The notes under the pieces are model-generated. The model searched no databases. It was not told the origin of the DNA and worked only from the letters and a program-made list of their open reading frames with translations. The translations under genes and the position numbers were made by a program. A stretch of DNA of 25,082 nt from an uncultured Bacteroides sp. (GTDB taxonomy: Bacteria > Bacteroidota > Bacteroidia > Bacteroidales > Bacteroidaceae): assembly GCF_949298305.1 (NCBI RefSeq), contig NZ_CASFWU010000096.1, forward strand, positions 1 to 25,082, in the 5' to 3' direction. This document shows positions 13,214 to 19,265 of this stretch, one piece after another. Position 1 is the stretch's first letter. Every line of letters begins with the position of its first letter.

Positions 13214-14523
13214 GTACAATCAAGAAGAAAATCGGGAACTATTCGTTCGTGGACACGGCGAAAGGCCAGTTCGCGCTGCACATGGACTGGAGTTCGAGCA
13301 TGAGCCAGTTTTTTAATTTTCGTGCACCGAACTGGGACGATGATCCCGTCAGTGTGGCAGGCGGCATTCGTAACCTGCTGGAGCGCAACAACCTCGGACC
13401 GGGCATCCTCGATCGGAAAATCGGTCTGCTCTACGGCCAAGGCCCCGCACTCTACCGCCTGAAGCTGGAGAACAACGAACGCACGCAGGAGTGGGTGGAG
13501 GATGATGAGATACAGGAGTGGCTGGAGTCGTGGGACTATCGTCGATACGTGCGTTCGTGCCTCGTGGAATACACGCACATGAACGGAGTGTTCAACAAAT
13601 ACGTCATGGGGCGTGGACGCCGCATCGGGCGCCCTTGGGTGAGCCGCCTGGAGTGCCTGCACAGCGCGGAGTGTCGGTTGGTGTGGCCGGAGAACGACAG
13701 CCGACACCTGGAGGACGTGACGCAGTACCTGCTGGGCGACTTCGACTCCTACCGGAGCCAGACGTTCAAGCTCTTCCCGGCCTTCGACAAATGGGAGCCA
13801 ACGAAGCATGCCGCCGCCGTGAAGTACCACAGCCTGCGGTCGTTCGGGCGCAACATGTACGCCCTGTCGTGCTTCTTCGGGTCCGTTCCCTGGCTGGAGA
13901 ACGCCAACGATCTGCCGGAGATCATCCGTCATCTGAACGAAAACATGATAGCGGCGGCCTACATGGTGCATACGCCGCAGCAGTATTGGGAAGACAAGCA
14001 AGCCATGCTGAGGTCCATGCACGATGAATGGACAGATGATCAGTTGGCCAAAGAGATGGAGAAGCTCAAAGATCAGCTGGTGAATACCATCGCCGACGTG
14101 ATGGCCGGGCGGGAAAATGCCGGCAAGTTCTTCACCTGTGTGGACTTCATCGACTCCAATGGCAAAGAACAGAGCTGGAAGGTGGAGCCCATCGAGATGA
14201 ATATCGATAAGTACATCGAAGCACAAGCCAAGATTTCACGCATTGCCGACAGCTCCACGACCAGTGGATTCGGTCTTTCGCCCGCCCTGGCCAATATCAT
14301 CATCGACGGTAAGAGTGACAGCGGCAGCCAGATGCTTTATGCCTTAAAGATCTTCTACGGTGCCGATACGCAGATAGCCGAAGACATCGTGCTGGAGGCC
14401 ATCAACGACGCCATCCGCATCAACTTCCCGCAGAAGAAGGGTATCTTCCTGGGATTCTACCGCAAGGCCATCAACAAGGAGGACAACGTGAGCGCCGGCA
14501 GCCGGACAACCAACAACCTGTGA
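13210..14523 (+). CDS. Portal protein
   Basis: 437 aa, the dodecameric ring at the head vertex through which DNA is packaged and ejected. The N-terminal region has IRNLLERNNLGPGILDRKIG and LLYGQGPALYRL, as expected for a clip/wing region. A long helix lies at about 275-300 (DDQLAKEMEKLKDQLVNTIA). The C-terminal part, SSTTSGFGLSPALANIIIDG, then SDSGSQMLYALKIFYGADTQ, matches the crown/stem region of portal families. The Gly-Ser-rich tail SAGSRTTNNL is probably disordered. It overlaps the preceding gene by ATGA. Its position after a late promoter and its length both fit. Confidence 0.8.
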   Translation: MSTIKKKIGNYSFVDTAKGQFALHMDWSSSMSQFFNFRAPNWDDDPVSVAGGIRNLLERNNLGPGILDRKIGLLYGQGPALYRLKLENNERTQEWVEDDEIQEWLESWDYRRYVRSCLVEYTHMNGVFNKYVMGRGRRIGRPWVSRLECLHSAECRLVWPENDSRHLEDVTQYLLGDFDSYRSQTFKLFPAFDKWEPTKHAAAVKYHSLRSFGRNMYALSCFFGSVPWLENANDLPEIIRHLNENMIAAAYMVHTPQQYWEDKQAMLRSMHDEWTDDQLAKEMEKLKDQLVNTIADVMAGRENAGKFFTCVDFIDSNGKEQSWKVEPIEMNIDKYIEAQAKISRIADSSTTSGFGLSPALANIIIDGKSDSGSQMLYALKIFYGADTQIAEDIVLEAINDAIRINFPQKKGIFLGFYRKAINKEDNVSAGSRTTNNL

Positions 14524-14563
14524 TAATGGAGATTTGACCATTTAACATTAACCAATTACCATC

Positions 14564-15385
14564 ATGAAAAGTATCAAGGAATCTATCAACCGACGGGAAG
14601 CCGAACGGCTGGACTTCCCGGACTGCTGGGAGGAAGTGGCTCCCGAAGAATGGCGCCGGCTGCTGTGGCTGCGCCAGCAGCTGATGGAGCGCAAGGGTAT
14701 CACCCTCGACGACATCCTGCGCGACTGGTGCGCCTTCGTGCTGCAGAACCGCGGACTGAAGAAGAACAGACCGGAGTTCTGGCTGTTGGTGCGCCGGCTG
14801 GCCGGCACGTTAGGCTGGATGTGGAGAACCGAACAGGAAGGTGAACACACCTGGGTGTCGCTCACCTACGACAGCACGGTCAACCTGCTGCCGAAGGTCG
14901 GACCGCTGCTGGGCCCGGCCAGTCATGGCGCCGACCTGACGTTCGGCGAGTTCCGCGCGGCCACGGCGGCCATGAACCTCTATGACCGTTCGCACGAGGA
15001 CAACGACCTGCTGGCCTTGTGCGCCGTACTGTACCGTCCGGCGCAGAAACTGAAGGGCGTGTTCCGGCGGGAGCCGTTCGACGCAGACCGCCTGCCGGTG
15101 CTGATGGCGCGGGCCGCCATGATACAGCCCTACCTGCGATGGGGCATCTATGCCTGGTTTGCCTACTTCTGCCAGTATCTATATACAGGTACTTTCCTGA
15201 TTGACGGGCAAGAGGTGTGCTTTGCACCAGTTTTTGACCGGACGAAGCGCACGGAAGGGAAGCCTGCTGAAGGGTTGGGGCTGAACAGCATCCTTTACAG
15301 CGTGGCTTCGAGCGGCGTGTTCGGTACTGCCACCGACACCGACAAACACCAGGCAGACCGCCTGACGAAACAATACAAACATTGA
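14564..15385 (+). CDS. Unknown 273-aa phage protein, probable assembly factor
   Basis: Mostly helical and rich in Trp and Arg. It contains FPDCWEEVAPEEWRRLLWLR near the start, then LLPKVGPLLGPASHGADLTF and FGEFRAATAAMNLYDRSHED in the middle. The last part (AWFAYFCQYLYTGTFLIDGQ, then ILYSVASSGVFGTATDTDKH) resembles ends I associate with tail-assembly or head-completion proteins, but no family name is certain. It follows the portal by 40 bp, with an intergenic sequence of the CATTTAACATTAACC type that recurs before the hub gene. A hairpin follows its stop. Confidence 0.65.
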   Translation: MKSIKESINRREAERLDFPDCWEEVAPEEWRRLLWLRQQLMERKGITLDDILRDWCAFVLQNRGLKKNRPEFWLLVRRLAGTLGWMWRTEQEGEHTWVSLTYDSTVNLLPKVGPLLGPASHGADLTFGEFRAATAAMNLYDRSHEDNDLLALCAVLYRPAQKLKGVFRREPFDADRLPVLMARAAMIQPYLRWGIYAWFAYFCQYLYTGTFLIDGQEVCFAPVFDRTKRTEGKPAEGLGLNSILYSVASSGVFGTATDTDKHQADRLTKQYKH

Positions 15386-15393
15386 GAAAAGAT

Positions 15394-15429
15394 GAAGCCC
15401 CGCGGCGCGCTCGAACGCTACGGGGCTTC
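15394..15429. terminator. Strong hairpin between convergent genes
   Basis: GAAGCCCCG (15394-15402) and CGGGGCTTC (15421-15429) pair perfectly over nine bases with an 18-base loop. Genes converge here. Read on the minus strand the stem is followed by ATCTTTTC, so it can end the minus-strand operon; on the plus strand the T-run is lacking and termination would be weaker. Confidence 0.65.
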
Positions 15430-15458
15430 GGTGTCAAAAGATAAAGGCAATCCATTGA

Positions 15459-15863
15459 CTAAGCAATGGAAAACGAGCGGATGCGGTCGGCAATGTCCTG
15501 CAAGGCGGCGTTGAACGTGGCTTTCTGCTCTTCGTTGAGCGTGTATTGACGTCCTCCGACCTTATTGCCGTTGATGCGCTGGTAGAGCCACGAGGCCGAC
15601 TTGCCGAAATACTTCTTGGCGATGTAGCTGATGGGAATAAGCTTGTAGTCCTCTTCCTCTATCTGCTGGCGAAGCGTGGCGATGTCTTGCTTCATTTCGT
15701 CCACGCCGGACGCAACAAAAGCGCTCAACGCTTCCTGCACCTGCGGTTCGTCCTTACGGGTTTCCAGTTCTTTCAGAATTTCCGAGAAACGGCGGCGGTT
15801 CTCCTCTCCCTCTCCGCCTACCAGCGTCTTCAGTTCTTTCAGCAGTTCATTCAAGTTATCCAT
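15459..15863 (-). CDS. DUF5053-like protein with probable HTH
   Basis: 134 aa on the minus strand. Residues 1-70 are acidic helices (MDNLNELLKELKTLVGGEGE, then RRFSEILKELETRKDEP). The C-terminal part, IPISYIAKKYFGKSASWLYQ followed by RINGNKVGGRQYTL, is the pattern I know from DUF5053 proteins of Bacteroidales phages and looks like a helix-turn-helix (SYIAKKYFGKSASWLYQRI). A DNA- or RNA-binding regulator is likely. It is the second gene of a minus-strand operon that runs against the surrounding structural genes, typical of regulatory or lysogenic genes. Its mRNA has a strong hairpin just upstream. Confidence 0.75.
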   Translation of the reverse strand: MDNLNELLKELKTLVGGEGEENRRRFSEILKELETRKDEPQVQEALSAFVASGVDEMKQDIATLRQQIEEEDYKLIPISYIAKKYFGKSASWLYQRINGNKVGGRQYTLNEEQKATFNAALQDIADRIRSFSIA

Positions 15864-15881
15864 AATCTTATCTTTTTTTAT

Positions 15882-15904
15882 CCCCTCCCGACGGTCGGGA
15901 GGGG
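15882..15904 (-). other. Intergenic hairpin in the minus-strand operon
   Basis: CCCCTCCCGA (15882-15891) and TCGGGAGGGG (15895-15904) form a perfect ten-pair stem with a three-base loop. On the minus strand it is followed by A-rich sequence rather than T, and then by the DUF5053-like start codon. It is therefore more likely an RNA-processing or translation-control element than a terminator. Confidence 0.6.
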
Positions 15905-15913
15905 GAAGTTATT

Positions 15914-16081
15914 TTACTTTTCGTTCTGTTGTTTCATCAGTTTGGCGAGGTCATCGAGCATGATGTTCAGTTGCCTCTCCTGTTCTTCCTTGGTGACGGT
16001 CAGCAACTTCACTATTTCCAGGTAATCGCTGATGTCTTTCTTCTTTTTCTCAATAGCTTTTTTGATTTCTTCTTTTTCCAT
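15914..16081 (-). CDS. Unknown 55-aa coiled-coil protein
   Basis: Reads MEKEEIKKAIEKKKKDISDY, then LEIVKLLTVTKEEQERQLNI and a helical end, finishing QQNEK. Nearly the whole protein is a charged helix with Leu/Ile heptads, so it should dimerise or bind its neighbour. It is preceded by an AAAGAAAGGAAA ribosome-binding region and a perfect host-type promoter, and lies 50 bp upstream of the DUF5053-like gene in the same orientation. No catalytic motif. A small partner or anti-factor for the second gene is a reasonable guess. Confidence 0.65.
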   Translation of the reverse strand: MEKEEIKKAIEKKKKDISDYLEIVKLLTVTKEEQERQLNIMLDDLAKLMKQQNEK

Positions 16082-16121
16082 CGTTTCCTTTCTTTAATGA
16101 CGCGGTTATCTTTTGACACCA

Positions 16122-16153
16122 CAAAGATATATAATAAATATATTATAGACAAA
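16122..16153 (-). promoter_or_regulatory. Perfect host-type promoter of the minus-strand operon
   Basis: On the minus strand TTTG (16153-16150), 20-bp spacer, TATCTTTG (16129-16122). The start of transcription would fall at about 16115, inside the right copy of the 15-bp inverted repeat. Confidence 0.8.
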
Positions 16154-16181
16154 CTTTCCTATAACTTTTTTCTTATTTCCC

Positions 16182-16211
16182 TTGCTTTTCCGAAAACTAT
16201 CCTTACCTTTG
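16182..16211 (+). promoter_or_regulatory. Host-type promoter of leader RNA B
   Basis: TTG (16182-16184), 19-bp spacer, TACCTTTG (16204-16211). Its CTTGCTTTTC block is identical to that of the leader A promoter. It is divergent from the minus-strand promoter 30 bp away. Confidence 0.75.
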
Positions 16212-16250
16212 CAACGTCTATCATAAATAACAGTCAAATGCAGGACGCGA

Positions 16251-16275
16251 GCCTGCGAAGAAGCAGGCATTTTTT
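16251..16275 (+). terminator. Attenuator-like hairpin inside leader B
   Basis: GCCTGC (16251-16256) pairs with GCAGGC (16263-16268), loop GAAGAA, then A and T6 (16270-16275). The next three bases are the ATG of the mini-ORF, as in leader A. Confidence 0.55.
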
Positions 16276-16362
16276 ATGTCCGTGCATATAGTATATACCA
16301 TTAATATATGGCATCCGTGTACCCCCGTGTACAGGCTTAATGGCCGTACAGCATTTGACTGA
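16276..16362 (+). CDS. Mini-ORF in leader B (28 aa)
   Basis: Begins MSVHIVYTINIWHPCTPVYR and ends GRTAFD; its stop codon lies inside the 3' arm of the leader inverted repeat. Ribosomes translating it would keep that arm unpaired. It starts directly after a hairpin and T-run, as in leader A. Possibly a regulatory leader peptide; no independent coding evidence. Confidence 0.35.
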   Translation: MSVHIVYTINIWHPCTPVYRLNGRTAFD

Positions 16363-16405
16363 ATGTGATAGACGACGGGACAGGCACGGGTGCTTTTTAT
16401 TTATT

Positions 16406-16798
16406 ATGATACACAATTCAGTCATTTCCCCCGCCGCTACGTCTGGCTGCGCCGGAACGTCCGCCCACGAAACGGGCCAGTGTTCATGCACCTTCAGCGG
16501 CAATCCCTATGAGGACTTCGCCCGCCTGGGGCTTGACCTTCAGAACTGCCACATCCGCTTCCTGCGCAAACCGAGAAACAACGGTGTCGCCATTACAGGT
16601 GTGTTCAACATCAGCGGAACGGTCTTCACTGCCGGAGGCAGGGACTATGCGGAGATGGTTGGCTGCGTCCGGGAACTTTGGCAGGAGAAAAGGGCTTGGT
16701 ACCGCCAGCGTCGCGAGGAGAAGCGGATGATCTACCTCCAGTCGTGGATAGACCGGCATCCTGACTCATCTACATTACCTTGGTATTTTGTGTATTAA
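16406..16798 (+). CDS. Unknown 130-aa protein controlled by leader B
   Basis: ATG 16406 is chosen because the longer frame from 16340 passes through the leader arm. The N-terminal 25 residues are Ser/Ala/Cys/Gly-rich and look disordered. The core FSGNPYEDFARLGLDLQNCHIRF, then NNGVAITGVFNISGTVFTAG, is alpha/beta. A basic helix follows (QEKRAWYRQRREEKRMIYLQ), then SWIDRHPDSSTLPWYFVY. I do not recognise it, but the ordered core and strong C-terminal motif suggest a conserved family. It lies between a regulatory operon and the tail operon and has its own host-type promoter, so it is accessory cargo rather than a virion part. Confidence 0.7.
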   Translation: MIHNSVISPAATSGCAGTSAHETGQCSCTFSGNPYEDFARLGLDLQNCHIRFLRKPRNNGVAITGVFNISGTVFTAGGRDYAEMVGCVRELWQEKRAWYRQRREEKRMIYLQSWIDRHPDSSTLPWYFVY

Positions 16799-16813
16799 GA
16801 AAACTTGGTTACA

Positions 16814-16842
16814 GGGGTGTCCGCCATGGGCATCCCTTTTTT
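16814..16842 (+). terminator. Terminator after the 130-aa gene
   Basis: GGGGTGTCC (16814-16822) pairs with GGGCATCCC (16828-16836) over nine pairs, two of them G-U, with a five-base loop, then six T (16837-16842). The next late promoter begins two bases later. Confidence 0.85.
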
Positions 16843-16843
16843 G

Positions 16844-16879
16844 TGTCCTTTTTCCAATCTTTCGCAGTCCGTAACTTTG
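16844..16879 (+). promoter_or_regulatory. Late phage promoter for the connector/tail operon
   Basis: TGTCCTTT (16844-16851), 20-bp spacer, TAACTTTG (16872-16879). The chosen start codon lies 23 bases after the -7 box. Confidence 0.75.
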
Positions 16880-16901
16880 CCTATCATACAAATTGTTAAT
16901 C

Positions 16902-17804
16902 ATGACCAACATGTTACTGATCAATTCAAGCGAAGAACTCCGCCAGCTGACGGGGAACTACTACGCCAACAACGATTTCTCCAAGGTGGTGGGCGACATC
17001 GAACAGGCTACCGAAGAGCTGGCCGAACTGGTGGGCGAACAAGTGATGGAACTGGCAGCCGACGGCACAGATGCAGAGCTGCTGAAGAAGGTGCAGCGCC
17101 CCATCGCCATTCTGGCGACCCTGCGACTCTACCGCAAGAACGACCTGAGCCACGAAGACGACGGGCGAAAGTTCAAGGTATCGACCGACGGCACGGACAA
17201 ACTGCCCTGGGAGTGGCAGCTTGACCGTGACGACGCCATGCACCTGGAGGAATACTACCGGGCGGTGGACGCGCTCATCCGCTACCTGAACAAAACCAAC
17301 CTGAAGGAGTGGACAGAGAGCGCTACGTATCTTGAAACGAAGAAGCTGATTATCCGCAGCGGTCGGGAGCTGAACCGTTACTTCCCGACCGAGGGAAGCG
17401 AACGCCTCTACCTGATGCTGGTGCCCTTCATCCGCGAGGTGCAGACGCGCACCGTGAGCCGTGCTTACGGAGAGAACTGGCCGGAGCTGCTGGGAGAGAA
17501 AGGCGACGAAACCGAAGCCCACTACGCCGCCTCGATGGCTGTTGCGTTGCTGGCCATGTCCGCCGCCTTGCGCCGGTTGCCCCTTCGGCTTTTCCCGATG
17601 GGCGTAGTCCAGGGCTATCTGGCCGAGAACGGTATGAAGGGCAGTCAGGTTCCGTCGCTGGACGACGTGGGCCGAACCGCCGCATGGATGGCGGGCGACG
17701 GCGAACACTGGCTCGACGAGATGAAGCGGGCACGCGACGGATCTGCTCCCGACTACACGCTGCTTCCTGAAAACGACCGACGTAATAAATACATGCGCCT
17801 ATGA
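16902..17804 (+). CDS. Putative head-tail connector protein (DUF6712-like)
   Basis: 300 aa from ATG 16902 (MTNMLLINSSEELRQLTG). TTG 16893 and ATG 16911 are alternatives; 16902 has the same spacing to the -7 box as the other late genes. The N-terminal half (DFSKVVGDIEQATEELAELV, then LLKKVQRPIAILATLRLYRK) is helical with an acidic face. A Trp-rich middle, LPWEWQLDRDDAMHLEEYYR, follows. The look is that of DUF6712 proteins of Bacteroidetes phages, which I recall without a proven role. Position after the portal region and before tail genes suits a connector or adaptor. It overlaps the next gene by ATGA. Confidence 0.6.
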   Translation: MTNMLLINSSEELRQLTGNYYANNDFSKVVGDIEQATEELAELVGEQVMELAADGTDAELLKKVQRPIAILATLRLYRKNDLSHEDDGRKFKVSTDGTDKLPWEWQLDRDDAMHLEEYYRAVDALIRYLNKTNLKEWTESATYLETKKLIIRSGRELNRYFPTEGSERLYLMLVPFIREVQTRTVSRAYGENWPELLGEKGDETEAHYAASMAVALLAMSAALRRLPLRLFPMGVVQGYLAENGMKGSQVPSLDDVGRTAAWMAGDGEHWLDEMKRARDGSAPDYTLLPENDRRNKYMRL

Positions 17805-18787
17805 ATGTGCTACAACGACCCCGGGAGTACGAGTTCTGCGCCACCATGCAGGACTACATCATCGACACCGATGTCACCATCCGCTTCTCCGTGCAATACG
17901 GAGGACGCACCATCCTCGACGAGGACTATGTGCCGGACGGCAACAACCAGGTGCGCATCCGCCGCCTGGGCAAGTTCTGTGCCATGGCCTTGTGGGGCGT
18001 GTGGCCCGACGGCGAGCACACCCTTCAGACCACGGCCGCAGGCACCTTTACCTTCCTGATCAACGAGATACAGGACGCGCAGAGCTTCGTCATGTACAGC
18101 CGGATGCAGACCAACAAGGCAGGCAACCTGCCGGCGGTTCTCAGCGAAGTGAACCGCAAGGTGACGCATCCATCCGTCACTGAATATGCCAGCGGCGAGC
18201 GGCATGCGGGCGGATACATTCTGTACGGTACCGATGCTGAAGGCGCAGAAAAGAATAAGGTAGTGCAGGTTTCCGGCGGTGACAATGCGATGCTGACGGT
18301 TGACGTAAGCTACAGCCGGGTGTGCAGCCTGCTCGAGGTGGATGCCCTGCAGAGCTACAAGGTGAATTTCAACGGCGGCACGCTGGAGTTCCTCGTGGAT
18401 CCGACGCACTACGGCCAGTTGTGGCAGTTCCGTTTCAAAAATGTATATGACATGCCGGAGGTGCTGACTGCCACGGGCGGCCTGACCGTATCGGCTGCCG
18501 ACGAAAGCGATACGGCGCTGATGTGGGGCGTGGAGCGCAAGTTCGGCGTCAAGGTGACCGACGAATACACGGCCAACAGCGGCGTTATCCTCCTGCAGAG
18601 CGACTACCGCCTGTGGCGTGACATGCTGCACGCCCAGGAGGTTCAGGTCAAGGCCGGCGAGAACTGGCTGCCGATAGTGATAACAAACATGAAGTATGAT
18701 CGTGACTTCCGCCGCTCCACCATGAAGACGGTGGAGTTCAGCTTCCGGCTGGCGGATGACACACAAAGCAATCTGATGGACGTATGA
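17801..18787 (+). CDS. Putative tail or baseplate structural protein
   Basis: 328 aa and strongly beta-rich. Examples are YIIDTDVTIRFSVQYGGRTI, GEHTLQTTAAGTFTFLINEI and SYKVNFNGGTLEFLVDPTHY. No signal peptide, membrane segment or enzyme motif. The repeated short strands with Gly/Asp turns fit a virion protein such as a distal tail or fibre-attachment component. The C-terminal NWLPIVITNMKYDRDFRRST is notable for its basic patch. It is ATGA-coupled to both neighbours (start 17801, stop overlapping 18784). Not assigned to a family. Confidence 0.65.
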   Translation: MNVLQRPREYEFCATMQDYIIDTDVTIRFSVQYGGRTILDEDYVPDGNNQVRIRRLGKFCAMALWGVWPDGEHTLQTTAAGTFTFLINEIQDAQSFVMYSRMQTNKAGNLPAVLSEVNRKVTHPSVTEYASGERHAGGYILYGTDAEGAEKNKVVQVSGGDNAMLTVDVSYSRVCSLLEVDALQSYKVNFNGGTLEFLVDPTHYGQLWQFRFKNVYDMPEVLTATGGLTVSAADESDTALMWGVERKFGVKVTDEYTANSGVILLQSDYRLWRDMLHAQEVQVKAGENWLPIVITNMKYDRDFRRSTMKTVEFSFRLADDTQSNLMDV

Positions 18788-19233
18788 TTGATATTGTACA
18801 ATACCGTGAAATCCTGGCCGAGCTGCGGGAAAAGGTAAACCGAAAGAGTGAAGAACAGATAGAGGGCATCGTGATGGCGGTACGTGAGGGTCACATGGTG
18901 AAGAAACTGAAAGACCGCACAGGAATCCAGCTTTGTGCCAATTACCCGGACGCACAGATGAACGGAACCTTCGACAACCACAGCGATCGGAACAAGGTTC
19001 TGATTTTCCTGCTGGAGAAAATACCGAGTGGCCAACAGACCGATGAAGCGGAGCTGCAGCACTATGCACGTATCCAGCGCATGATGCGGATATTGCGTGA
19101 CGCCCTTTTGGAGATGGATGCCTTTTGCGGCGAATTACGCTCCGGCAACGACCTGCTCACAGAGTGGGAATACGACATCTACGGCGGATGGAATGGCTTG
19201 AGCATCGGCCTGGACATAGAGGACTTCAACTGA
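18784..19233 (+). CDS. Unknown 149-aa phage protein
   Basis: Helical: VQYREILAELREKVNRKSEE, then AELQHYARIQRMMRILRDAL. The end has WEYDIYGGWNGLSIGLDIED. Coupled by ATGA to the upstream tail gene, and 32 bp before the hub-like gene. Size and position fit a tail-assembly or completion protein, but no motif decides. Not recognised. Confidence 0.6.
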   Translation: MIDIVQYREILAELREKVNRKSEEQIEGIVMAVREGHMVKKLKDRTGIQLCANYPDAQMNGTFDNHSDRNKVLIFLLEKIPSGQQTDEAELQHYARIQRMMRILRDALLEMDAFCGELRSGNDLLTEWEYDIYGGWNGLSIGLDIEDFN

Positions 19234-19265
19234 CCATTTATCATTAACCATTAACCATTATCCAC

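Larger units (their letters stand above)
15430..16119. repeat. 15-bp inverted repeat bracketing the minus-strand operon
   Basis: GGTGTCAAAAGATAA at 15430-15444 and its exact complement TTATCTTTTGACACC at 16105-16119. The right copy coincides with the start of the minus-strand transcript and the left copy lies after its last gene, so the two ends of one mRNA could pair. Alternatives are an operator pair or the ends of a mobile cassette. Confidence 0.7.
16212..16405 (+). promoter_or_regulatory. Structured leader RNA B, same plan as leader A
   Basis: A leader of about 190 bases before the gene at 16406. The 5' arm has CGTCTATCA (16215-16223) and CAGTCAAATGC (16231-16241), complementary to GCATTTGACTG (16351-16361) and TGATAGACG (16366-16374). 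Part of the 3' arm (TGACTGAAT, 16356-16364) is also complementary to ATTCAGTCA at 16416-16424, just inside the next gene, giving an alternative pairing at the start region. Between the arms lie a GCCTGC/GCAGGC hairpin (16251-16268), a T6 tract and a mini-ORF that ends within the 3' arm. The sequence differs from leader A, but the order of parts is the same. Confidence 0.6.

Noticed and set aside
13117..14226. 369-aa minus-strand ORF opposite the portal gene
   Set aside because: It is the antisense shadow of a well-supported portal gene, rich in His/Val/Leu as such shadows are, and has no promoter. The same holds for the 419-aa minus-strand frame at 17810-19069 and the 295-aa one at 19608-20495.
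15430..16119. Insertion sequence flanked by terminal inverted repeats
   Set aside because: Neither of the two genes resembles a transposase and no target-site duplication is obvious; kept only as a cassette hypothesis.
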